A stretch of 32,438 nucleotides of DNA, taken from positions 1 to 32,438 of the forward strand of contig JABIRL010000363.1 in assembly GCA_018667855.1 (NCBI GenBank), read 5' to 3'. This stretch comes from Rhodospirillaceae bacterium. Lineage in GTDB: Bacteria > Pseudomonadota > Alphaproteobacteria > GCA-2731375. A program made the translations under genes and the position numbers. The notes beneath the pieces are model-generated. The model was not told the origin of the DNA. It ran no database searches and was given only the letters and a program-made list of their open reading frames with translations. Numbering within the stretch: position 1 is the first letter of the stretch; each line of letters opens with the position of its first letter. Positions 23,586-31,174 of the stretch are shown here, piece by piece.

Positions 23586-24728
23586 ATGAAAAAGAGCAAA
23601 ACACTCTCGCTCGCGGTCGTTCTGATCGCACTGGGTATTTCATCACCGGCCACGGCTGATATGAACCCGCCGCTGGCGGCACTGGGCCCGGTCCCAGTCC
23701 CCGCCGATAACCCGCAAACACCGGCCAAGATCGCGCTTGGCAAGTTGTTGTTCTTCGATACCCGGATCGGCGGTGACGCCTCCGTCTCCTGTGCCGATTG
23801 CCATATGCCGAAACAGGGCTGGGGTTTCAATGATCCCATCTCCCGCGGCTACCCAGGCGTCATTCACTGGCGCAACAGTCAGACGGTCGTCAACTCAGCC
23901 TACCTTGGTAAGTTGTTCTGGGCCGGCTCGGCCAAGTCCCTGGAAGCACAAGCGCCTGGCGCCGCGTTGGGTGCCGTGTCGGGCAATGGTGAACGGGATA
24001 TGGTCGAGGCGCGTCTCGCCTTTATTCCGGAATACGTCAAACGTTTCAGGGACGTGTTCGGTGACGATTGGCCAAAGGTCAATAACGTCTGGAAAGCCAT
24101 GGCCGCGTTCGAACGGACATTGATCCATGATCAGACACCGTTCGACAAATTCATGCGTGGTGACAAAGACGCCTTGAGTGCCGAGCAGAAGCACGGCTTG
24201 CGACTGTTCCAGGGCAAGGCCAATTGTATCGAGTGCCACAACGGCCCGCTGATGACGGACCAGAAATTTTACAACCTTGGTGTTCCCCGTGCCGAAGACT
24301 GGCTGGAGAACGGCATGGCGCAAATCACCTTCCGCTATGAGCAATATGCCAAGGGCACGACGGAAAAGCTGTATCGCACCATCAAGGATGATGCCGGCCT
24401 GTACTACCGGACCAAGGAAAAGTCCGACATGGGCAAATTCCGCACACCGCCCCTGCGTTACATCGCTTACACGGCACCGTACATGCACAACGGCTCGTTC
24501 TTCGACTTCGATGAAATCGTCGAATTCTACAACGAAGGCGGCGGCAGCAATGATTTCACCGACGGCAAATTCGCCAAGAACAAGACCAAGCTGCTGAAAC
24601 CGTTGAATCTCTCGGACAAGGAAAAGGTTGCTCTGGTTGCCTTCCTTGAAGCCCTCAGCGGCAAGGAAATCAAAATGTCGACGCCGAAACTGCCGCTCTA
24701 TGCGCCGCTACCGGCCGCGACCAATTGA
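23586..24728 (+). CDS. Di-heme cytochrome c peroxidase/MauG-family protein, IdrP-like
   Basis: A 380-residue paralogue of the preceding gene with its own signal peptide (MKKSKTLSLAVVLIALG... cut after PATA). Heme sites are CADCH (Cys69, Cys72, His73) and CIECH (Cys214, Cys217, His218). It shares the APYMHNGSFFDFDEIVEFY segment and the LVAFLEALSG tail with its neighbour, but is clearly diverged, so the pair is not a recent duplication. AGGAG lies 6 bases before the ATG and 4 bases after the stop of the first peroxidase gene. The next gene starts 11 bases after its stop, so peroxidases, Rieske and molybdenum subunit look like one operon. Function as above; the sequence shows no lid cysteine or tryptophan cofactor features to choose MauG over CCP. 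Confidence 0.85.
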   Translation: MKKSKTLSLAVVLIALGISSPATADMNPPLAALGPVPVPADNPQTPAKIALGKLLFFDTRIGGDASVSCADCHMPKQGWGFNDPISRGYPGVIHWRNSQTVVNSAYLGKLFWAGSAKSLEAQAPGAALGAVSGNGERDMVEARLAFIPEYVKRFRDVFGDDWPKVNNVWKAMAAFERTLIHDQTPFDKFMRGDKDALSAEQKHGLRLFQGKANCIECHNGPLMTDQKFYNLGVPRAEDWLENGMAQITFRYEQYAKGTTEKLYRTIKDDAGLYYRTKEKSDMGKFRTPPLRYIAYTAPYMHNGSFFDFDEIVEFYNEGGGSNDFTDGKFAKNKTKLLKPLNLSDKEKVALVAFLEALSGKEIKMSTPKLPLYAPLPAATN

Positions 24729-24739
24729 GGATATGGGAC

Positions 24740-25330
24740 ATGAATAAGCACATCCAAAAGAAACCTGAATCCGGCGTCCGCTCCCTGCCGTCGAAGAAGG
24801 ACCACCCGGCTGGCAAATGCCTGATGTCACGGCGCAAGATGTTGTTTGCTTCCGGCATGGCAACGGCAACGGTAATGGTCGCCATGAGTGCCGATCCGGC
24901 GGCGGCCAAGGTTCCGGCCATGGTGGCGACCTATCCCCGCAAAAAAATCGCCAAGTTAAGCGAATTGAAAACCGACCAACCAATCGGCTTCGAATATCCG
25001 GACCAGGGCGCCTATGCGCAATCCATGCTGGTCAAGATGGGTACGGAAGCGGGGGGAGGTATTGGCCCGCAAAAGGACGTGGTCGCCTTCAACTATTTCT
25101 GCACCCATCAGGGTGGCGATTTGTCGGGCACTTACAAGGGCGACACCAAATCTTTGGGCGCCTGTCCGCTGCATCTGTCCACCTATGACCTGACCCGTCA
25201 CGGCATTCTGATTTCCGGCCAGGCCTATCAGAGCCTGCCGCAAGTGCTGCTCGAACTGGACGGCGACGACATTTATGCCGTCGGCGTGTTCGGCCTGATC
25301 TTTGGCCGTTACGACAACCTGCAAGGATAG
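24740..25330 (+). CDS. idrB: Rieske 2Fe-2S subunit with Tat signal (IdrB/AioB-like)
   Basis: A 196-residue Rieske protein. A long basic N-terminus precedes a twin-arginine signal, MSRRKMLFASG (Arg31-Arg32), followed by a hydrophobic stretch to ...PAAAK. Cluster ligands are Cys121 and His123 (CTHQGGD) and Cys142 and His145 (CPLHLSTYD). The two extra cysteines that form a disulfide in classic Rieske proteins are absent (Gly and Leu instead). AioB-type subunits of arsenite oxidase share this size and signal, and IdrB is its iodate reductase counterpart. A TTG at 24725 would add five residues; the ATG at 24740 has GAGGAT upstream. It likely exports the folded A subunit with it, since the next gene lacks a signal. 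Confidence 0.82.
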   Translation: MNKHIQKKPESGVRSLPSKKDHPAGKCLMSRRKMLFASGMATATVMVAMSADPAAAKVPAMVATYPRKKIAKLSELKTDQPIGFEYPDQGAYAQSMLVKMGTEAGGGIGPQKDVVAFNYFCTHQGGDLSGTYKGDTKSLGACPLHLSTYDLTRHGILISGQAYQSLPQVLLELDGDDIYAVGVFGLIFGRYDNLQG

Positions 25331-25343
25331 GGAGAACGATAAG

Positions 25344-28016
25344 ATGTCGACCCCATATTACATTCCAGAAACCAACGTTCCCCTGCCCCCCAAGGGCGCC
25401 GAGGTTATCACCACAGCCTGTGACTACTGCATCGTCGCCTGCGGCTACAAGGTCTACCGCTGGCCTGTCGCCGGCGGTCACGACGGCGGCCCGAAGGCTG
25501 AACAGAATGCCTTTGGCGCTGATTTCCCGGTGGAAACCCTGGGGCCGTGGGTAGCGCCCAATCAGCACAACATCGTGCTGCACAACGGTGAACCCAACCA
25601 CGTGGTGATCATCCCCGACAAGGACACCAAGTTCGTCAACACGGATGGAGATTCATCCCTTCGCGGCGGCTGTATTGCCCAGAAATGCTATAATCCACAG
25701 ACTCCCACCCGCGATCGGCTGAAATCACCGATGATGCGCATCTATGGCATCCTGCAACCGGTGCCGTGGGACTTCGCCCTGGATGTAGCGGCCGAAGTTG
25801 GCAACTATGTGCGGACAAAACATGGCGTCAACGCCTACGGCGTGAAGACTTATTCCTATCAGTATATCGAGAATACCTACGCCATTACCAAATATGCCCT
25901 GCGTCATGTGAACACGGCCAACTTTACGTTCCATGATACCCCGTCCGATGTTTCCTCGACGCCGGGCTTCCGTGATGCCGGTTTCGATAACTTCGGTCCG
26001 GCCTACGAAGACTGGATGAATGCCGAGACCCTGTTGGTCTGCGGTACGGATCCGTATGAGACCAAGACCATTCTGTGGACCCAATGGATCATGAAAGGCA
26101 TCCAGAACGGCCAAAAATGCATCATGATGAACCCGCGCCGCACAGCCGGCGTGGCCTATGCCGAAAAGAACGGTGGGCTGTGGCTGGACGTTAATCTGGG
26201 CACCGATCTGCTGGTGGTGAACGCCATCGCCAGGATCATCGCCGAGAACGGCTGGCAGGATGCCGACTGGATCAAGAACTGGGTCAACAACAAGTGGGGT
26301 TCGTCCTCGGGCTTTGGTCAGGGCACCCGCAACACACCGTGGCAATGGCGCACGACGTGGGGCAAGTTCCAGACCAACGGTTATGATGACTGGAAAAAAT
26401 GGCTGCTGTCCCGGGACGAGTTCAAGCCGGAGAACGCGGCACAGGTCGCCGGCATCGACGTCAAGAAGATCTATACCGCCGCCGAGTGGATGGCCAAGCC
26501 CAAGGGCGGCAAACGGCCCAAGACCTCGATCATGATCGAGAAAGGCTTCTATTGGTCCAACAATACCGGCAACACCATGGCTATCAGCGCCCTGGCGATC
26601 ATCGTCGGTGCCGGCGGCAGGCCGGGTCAGGTTGTCGGCCGGGCCGGCGGCCATCAACGTGGCGGCCAGCGCGGCGGCAAGTACCCCCGCAATAAATCCC
26701 CCATGAAAGTGCCGGGCCGTCGCCGGCGCGCCCTCGACACCGATACCTGGACCATGTCGGGGCATACCCGTTTTGCCCATGTCATCGGTACGACCTGGAT
26801 CCAATCCATGTGCGGCAGCCAGCAACTGGCGAAAAAATTCGAGGAGATGACTGTCGCCAACCCCCATCAAATCCGCTCCTACGATAAGCAGGATATCATC
26901 GATACCCTGAAGCGCCGGGCGGATTCGGGCGGCATGGTGGTGATCAATCAGGATATCTATCTGGTCGACCCTATCGGTAATCGCTACGCCGATATCATCT
27001 TTCCCGCCGCCACCTGGGGCGAGGAAACATTCATGCGGGCCAATGGTGAACGGCGTCTGCGCGTCTATAACAAATTCTATGACGCGCCGGGCGAGGCCAG
27101 ACCGGATTGGTGGATCATCGCCGAATTGGCCAAGCGTATGGGTTTCGACGGCTTCGATTGGAAAAACTCCAATGACGTGGCCGAGGAATCTGCCCGCTTC
27201 TCGCGCGGCAGCCGCAAGGATTTCAACATGATCAAGGTCGCCGCCCGACGTGAGGGCAAGACCCTGCATCAAAAGTTGGGTGAATTCGGAACCAACGGCA
27301 TCCAGGGTCCGGTATTCATGAAAGACGACGGCACCCTTGTCGGTACCAAGCGGTTGCATGATACCACCCGTAAACTGCCAGAGACCGGACCGGCCGCGGG
27401 CAATGTCTTCAACAAGAAGCTGACCCACTTCAACAGCCAGACCGGTCGCTGCAATATCGAGAAATCGCCCTGGTCCCTGTTCTCGGACTATTGGGAATGG
27501 ATGAAGCCCAAGGGTAACGAGCTGTGGTGCACCTCCGGCCGCACCAACGAGCGGTGGCAGTCGGGCTTCGATGACCGCCGCCGTCCGTATGTGGTGCAAC
27601 GCTGGCCGGACAATTACGTGGAAATGCATCCCGATGATGCCAAGGAACGGGGCATCGAAAGCGGCGATATGCTGATGGTCTACTCCGATCGGGTACCCAA
27701 CCTGAAGGAAACCATCCTGGGTGTCGAGGGCAGCGACTACAGCTTCTCGGGCCAGATGAAGGCCGGCAACGTGGAGCTGACCCGGGCCGCCGTGACCGGT
27801 GTTGCCATGGTCACCCGGCACATCAAGAAGGGCATCATCTTCATGGACTTCCTGCATACCTCGCAGCCCGCGAATGCGCTGGAAGGCCGTGTCGTCGATT
27901 GGATCAGCGGCAATTACAACTACAAAATGGGTGTCGCCAAGGTGAAGAAGATCGGCGTCTCGCCCTATAAAAATACCTTCCGTTCCATGTCCTTCGCACC
28001 AAGGGACATCACCTGA
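25344..28016 (+). CDS. idrA: AioA-family molybdopterin oxidoreductase, probable iodate reductase catalytic subunit
   Basis: An 890-residue molybdopterin oxidoreductase of the arsenite oxidase (AioA) branch. The N-terminal Fe-S motif is Cys26, Cys29, Cys33 (ACDYCIVACG). The fourth ligand position reads SSLRGG (~104-109), as in AioA with its 3Fe-4S cluster, not a cysteine. Domains include AYEDW near 220-224, GRAGGHQRGG (Arg433, His437), a basic GRRRRALD stretch (~464) and the C-terminal molybdopterin-binding region (LWCTSGRTNERWQSGFDD). It has no signal peptide, so it probably hitchhikes with the Tat-exported Rieske subunit. GGGAG 9 bases before the ATG supports this start. The gene set P-P-B-A matches IdrABP1P2 in content. 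Arsenite oxidase is the main alternative. Confidence 0.75.
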   Translation: MSTPYYIPETNVPLPPKGAEVITTACDYCIVACGYKVYRWPVAGGHDGGPKAEQNAFGADFPVETLGPWVAPNQHNIVLHNGEPNHVVIIPDKDTKFVNTDGDSSLRGGCIAQKCYNPQTPTRDRLKSPMMRIYGILQPVPWDFALDVAAEVGNYVRTKHGVNAYGVKTYSYQYIENTYAITKYALRHVNTANFTFHDTPSDVSSTPGFRDAGFDNFGPAYEDWMNAETLLVCGTDPYETKTILWTQWIMKGIQNGQKCIMMNPRRTAGVAYAEKNGGLWLDVNLGTDLLVVNAIARIIAENGWQDADWIKNWVNNKWGSSSGFGQGTRNTPWQWRTTWGKFQTNGYDDWKKWLLSRDEFKPENAAQVAGIDVKKIYTAAEWMAKPKGGKRPKTSIMIEKGFYWSNNTGNTMAISALAIIVGAGGRPGQVVGRAGGHQRGGQRGGKYPRNKSPMKVPGRRRRALDTDTWTMSGHTRFAHVIGTTWIQSMCGSQQLAKKFEEMTVANPHQIRSYDKQDIIDTLKRRADSGGMVVINQDIYLVDPIGNRYADIIFPAATWGEETFMRANGERRLRVYNKFYDAPGEARPDWWIIAELAKRMGFDGFDWKNSNDVAEESARFSRGSRKDFNMIKVAARREGKTLHQKLGEFGTNGIQGPVFMKDDGTLVGTKRLHDTTRKLPETGPAAGNVFNKKLTHFNSQTGRCNIEKSPWSLFSDYWEWMKPKGNELWCTSGRTNERWQSGFDDRRRPYVVQRWPDNYVEMHPDDAKERGIESGDMLMVYSDRVPNLKETILGVEGSDYSFSGQMKAGNVELTRAAVTGVAMVTRHIKKGIIFMDFLHTSQPANALEGRVVDWISGNYNYKMGVAKVKKIGVSPYKNTFRSMSFAPRDIT

Positions 28017-28023
28017 TCGCAGC

Positions 28024-28063
28024 GCGGGTCCGGATCTGAACAGAAATGTTCAGCCGGGCCCGC
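28024..28063 (+). terminator. Strong stem-loop after the molybdenum subunit gene
   Basis: Starting 8 bases after the idrA stop, a 17-bp stem (one G-T wobble, one 2-base bulge) closes a GAAA tetraloop at 28043-28046. There is no run of T directly after it, so it is either a weak or factor-assisted terminator or a 3' stabilising element that separates idr mRNA from the downstream HEAT gene. Confidence 0.5.
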
Positions 28064-28121
28064 AACTGCGTTGGAGCCCAATTTTAGAATTAGAAAAATA
28101 CAACTCTGCGAGTTCCAGATC

Positions 28122-30335
28122 ATGATTATTCACCGCGACCAAGCGCAGTTTCAGCCGAGCGAGCCCGAAACGCCCGTTGGCCCAACCGAAGTATGCCGGA
28201 TGTTGGGCAATATTCTTGCCGATGGCGTCGATGTACACCGTTGTCTCGCGGCCCAGGCCTTGGGACGAATTGGCGGTGAAGATACGTTGCAACCGTTGAT
28301 CACCGCGTTGCTGGACGAAGACGAGGATGTGCGCACGGACGCGGCCGAGGCCTTGGTTCGTCTGGCCGATCCCCGGGCCGGGCAACAGCTGCTTGAAAAC
28401 CTGCTCGGCGATCCCTGTGCCGAAGTCAAAATTGCCGCGATCGAGGCTCTGGCCAAGCTGGGCGACAACAGCGTTATCCCCTGGCTGCGCCGGATTGTCG
28501 CCGGCCGGGATGAAGAGATCGTCTGGGATGAACAGGAATTTTATTCAAGCGGTTGGGATGACTGGGTCGATATCCAGATTGCGGCGGTCAAGGGCCTGGC
28601 CGAACTTGGCGTGGGCGAAGCCGTACCTGACATCATCGCCGCCATGGCGGATGAAGCCGGCCAGGATATGACGGAAGTTGCCTTTAAGGCGCTGGCCCGC
28701 ATGGGCGAACCGGGAATTCAGGCTTTGGCGGGCATTCTCGATGATCCATCGGCCCGCCTGCGTCGACGCGCGGCGACGGCGTTGGCCTCCAGCCAGATCG
28801 AAGGCGCGCGGGACTATTGCGCCGGTGCGCTGATCGATACGGCGCCGGAAGTCCGCTTGGCCGCGTTGCGTGGCATGGCTGCGGGCGATGCCGCCGATTC
28901 CCGTCTTGAACCCTTATTGCGGGATCCAGACGCCGGGGTTCGGGCTGCCGCCATCACCCTTTGCGCCGTCCACTACGTGGATCAGTTGTCCGTCGCCATT
29001 GCCGATGACGCGATCCAGGTGCAGCTGGCCGGCTTGATTGTTATCGCCGGGCTATCCACTGCCTCGTCTGACGAGGCTTTGTCCGACCAGGCGTTGTTGG
29101 CCGCGGTCCGCGATCGGCTGACGGGTGAAACGGCGGCGGCAGCGGCCCGTGCGTTTGCAGCTTTGGCCCGGGGTGGGGCGATGGCCGAGTTGACCGGTAT
29201 GTTGCAGGATGTTGATCGGCCCGAAGCCGACCGGTTGGGTGCATTGCAAGGTTTGGCTGCGATCGGCGGCGGCGAGGCGGTCGCCGCCTTGGTCGCCGTG
29301 GTCGATGACAAGGATCGCCCGATCCGCCTCGAAGCCATGTCGGCCTTGGGTAAATTGGCGGTTCAAGATCAAATTTGGCCCAACGAGGCCGGCTCGGCAT
29401 TGATCGCGGCGCTGGGCGGCTGTCATGAGCCGGACGAGCCCCCCGAGCCCGCCGTCGCCGAAGTGATACCGCTTCAAGTACCCTCTGAACCGGCGCTACC
29501 TGGTCCGGCGCCGGAACAGACCGCGTTTCCCACCTCCACCCTGAACGCTCTACTGGCCGATGTGCCCGAGGCGCGGGAGACGGCCGGTTTGCCCCGGGAT
29601 GGCGTTGAACTGACACCGATGGATATGGAACGCTTGGCCCTGGCGAAACGGATCAAGAAAAGCAAGAAACGCATGCCGATCGCGCCAAAAGTGGTGCGCC
29701 ATCAGGATATACGGCGGTTTGCCGCCCGCGTGCTGGGTGAATTGCCCCATGGGGATGTGGCCCAACAGCTGGCCCTCGCCCTTGCGGACGGCGATGGCGA
29801 GGTTCGCATGGCGGCGGCGGATTCACTGGCTCGTATTGGTGCGCGGCCGGGCACGCTGTGCGACGACGTCTCGGCGGCGATTTTAACGGCGTTGGGCACG
29901 GCGGACCGTGATTTGAAGCTGCTTCTACTGCGCGCCTTGGCGGGCTGTCCCGGTGAGGACGCCATCGTGGCGTTGCGCGGGTATCTCGTGGACGAGGATT
30001 CGTTCCTGCGTTCGGAGGCCATTCGCGGCCTTTCGAATTTGGCTCGGGTCGGACCGGAGATCGATGACCTGCTGGGAGATCCTGACCCTTCCGTCCGCCT
30101 TTGCGCGGCCGAGGCCATCGCGATGGAAAAGGCCGAACGCGCCATTCCGGCCCTGGTCGATTTCGCCCTTTCGTTCGAGGGCTACCACGGCAAACAGGCA
30201 GCCGGTCTGCTTCGTGAACTGGATGCAGCGGCGGCCGGCGGGCTTTTCCTAAATGTATTGCGCGATCCGGCGTACAAGCGCGCCTGGGCCATCGCCATTC
30301 CTGCCCTGGGCACTTTGAACGAACAAAAAGCATAA
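28122..30335 (+). CDS. HEAT-repeat protein
   Basis: About 737 residues of tandem PBS-lyase-like HEAT repeats, such as LGRIGGEDTLQPLITALLDE and LVRLADPRAGQQLLENLLGD, each of ~30 residues. Two repeat blocks (~15-435 and ~530-735) are separated by a Pro/Glu/Ala-rich linker and a basic KRIKKSKKRMP segment (~435-530). There is no signal peptide or transmembrane segment, so it is cytoplasmic. HEAT proteins are scaffolds; in molybdoenzyme or cytochrome operons they may help subunit maturation, which is my inference. A TTG at 28071 gives a longer frame, but it lies by the hairpin, so I chose the ATG at 28122; neither has a strong ribosome site. It lies between the reductase genes and the cupredoxin gene on the same strand. 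Confidence 0.75.
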   Translation: MIIHRDQAQFQPSEPETPVGPTEVCRMLGNILADGVDVHRCLAAQALGRIGGEDTLQPLITALLDEDEDVRTDAAEALVRLADPRAGQQLLENLLGDPCAEVKIAAIEALAKLGDNSVIPWLRRIVAGRDEEIVWDEQEFYSSGWDDWVDIQIAAVKGLAELGVGEAVPDIIAAMADEAGQDMTEVAFKALARMGEPGIQALAGILDDPSARLRRRAATALASSQIEGARDYCAGALIDTAPEVRLAALRGMAAGDAADSRLEPLLRDPDAGVRAAAITLCAVHYVDQLSVAIADDAIQVQLAGLIVIAGLSTASSDEALSDQALLAAVRDRLTGETAAAAARAFAALARGGAMAELTGMLQDVDRPEADRLGALQGLAAIGGGEAVAALVAVVDDKDRPIRLEAMSALGKLAVQDQIWPNEAGSALIAALGGCHEPDEPPEPAVAEVIPLQVPSEPALPGPAPEQTAFPTSTLNALLADVPEARETAGLPRDGVELTPMDMERLALAKRIKKSKKRMPIAPKVVRHQDIRRFAARVLGELPHGDVAQQLALALADGDGEVRMAAADSLARIGARPGTLCDDVSAAILTALGTADRDLKLLLLRALAGCPGEDAIVALRGYLVDEDSFLRSEAIRGLSNLARVGPEIDDLLGDPDPSVRLCAAEAIAMEKAERAIPALVDFALSFEGYHGKQAAGLLRELDAAAAGGLFLNVLRDPAYKRAWAIAIPALGTLNEQKA

Positions 30336-30350
30336 CGAAAGGACAATTCC

Positions 30351-31136
30351 ATGCAGCTCAATAAATTGACCATTGGCCTGGCCTTTAGCATCTGCGCCGC
30401 CCTGGCCTTTGCCGCGCCCAGTGAAGCGGCGAAGCGGGGCAAGTACAAGGAAGCGGCCGTGACGGATGGCGGCGCGGTCATGGGCAAGGTCAGTTTCGAA
30501 GGCGCGGTTCCCAGTGACGCCATCGAAAATATCCTGATCACCAAGAACGTGGATGTCTGCGGCAAGGGCGAGCGTGAAGTGGTCTGGGTTGATGTGAAGG
30601 GCGGCGCGCTGCGGGGCGTGTTCGTTTTTCTGGATAAAATTAAATCCGGCAAAAAGTGGGGCAAGCCGGAATTCGGCGAATATATGGTCAATCAAAAGGG
30701 TTGCCGCTTTCGTCCCTGGGCCCAGGTCGTGCGGCCCGGCCCCTTCGTGATCCGTAACAGCGACGCGGGTGTCCTGCACAATATCAACGCGCGGGAATTG
30801 ATCGGCGTCGAAAAGGGCCGGGTGGTGAAGAAAACCCTGTTCAATTTCGGCCAGCCGGACCCGGGCGATATCAAGGACAAGATCAAGCCGCGCCGGTCGT
30901 CCTATATCGGTATCAACTGCGAAGCCCATAATTTCATGTTCGGCTTCATCCTTGCGCCGACGCATCCCTACGCGGTGGTGGTCGGCGAAGACGGCTCCTT
31001 CTCCATCGATAACATTCCGCCCGGCAAGTACACCCTGAAGGCCTGGCATCCCCGCTTCGGCATCAAGAAAGCCAAAATCACCGTTGCCCCCAAGGGCACG
31101 GTGGAAACCAACTTTGCCTTCGCCGAGGCCCAGTAA
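30351..31136 (+). CDS. Secreted cupredoxin-like protein with C-terminal regulatory-like beta domain
   Basis: A 261-residue exported protein with a signal peptide (MQLNKLTIGLAFSICAALAF, cut near SEAA). Residues ~35-205 resemble the plastocyanin/methylamine-utilisation-type cupredoxin family. Predicted type 1 copper ligands are His143 (VLHNIN), Cys190, His193 and Met196 (NCEAHNFM, a C-x2-H-x2-M set). Cys70 and Cys118 may form a disulfide. Residues ~215-260 form a short carboxypeptidase regulatory-like strand domain (DGSFSIDNIPPGKYTLKAW). AAAGGA lies 7 bases before the ATG. It lies 15 bases after the HEAT gene and 38 before the membrane gene, so a shared operon is likely. A role as periplasmic electron carrier is inferred; a purely structural copper-less version is possible. 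Confidence 0.7.
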   Translation: MQLNKLTIGLAFSICAALAFAAPSEAAKRGKYKEAAVTDGGAVMGKVSFEGAVPSDAIENILITKNVDVCGKGEREVVWVDVKGGALRGVFVFLDKIKSGKKWGKPEFGEYMVNQKGCRFRPWAQVVRPGPFVIRNSDAGVLHNINARELIGVEKGRVVKKTLFNFGQPDPGDIKDKIKPRRSSYIGINCEAHNFMFGFILAPTHPYAVVVGEDGSFSIDNIPPGKYTLKAWHPRFGIKKAKITVAPKGTVETNFAFAEAQ

Positions 31137-31156
31137 CGGTCGGCAAGTAACGGTCG
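31132..31156 (+). repeat. Tandem 11-bp repeat (AGTAACGGTCG), period 14
   Basis: The 11-mer AGTAACGGTCG occurs at 31132 and 31146, around the stop codon of the cupredoxin gene (TAA 31134-31136). It looks like a local duplication and has no evident function. It lies upstream of the GGGGA ribosome site of the next gene. Confidence 0.6.
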
Positions 31157-31174
31157 AATGGATTGGGGACGCGA

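Noticed and set aside
25725-27857. Open frame of 710 codons on the minus strand
   Set aside because: It lies wholly antisense to the molybdopterin subunit, whose family motifs are clear; the antisense protein has no recognisable domains and is a GC-bias shadow.
25344-28016. Arsenite oxidase (AioA) or formate dehydrogenase/nitrate reductase
   Set aside because: The C-x2-C-x3-C motif and Ser ligand place it in the AioA branch, not FdhG/NarG. The two peroxidase neighbours and the altered pocket residues favour an IdrA-type enzyme, although arsenite oxidase is not fully excluded.
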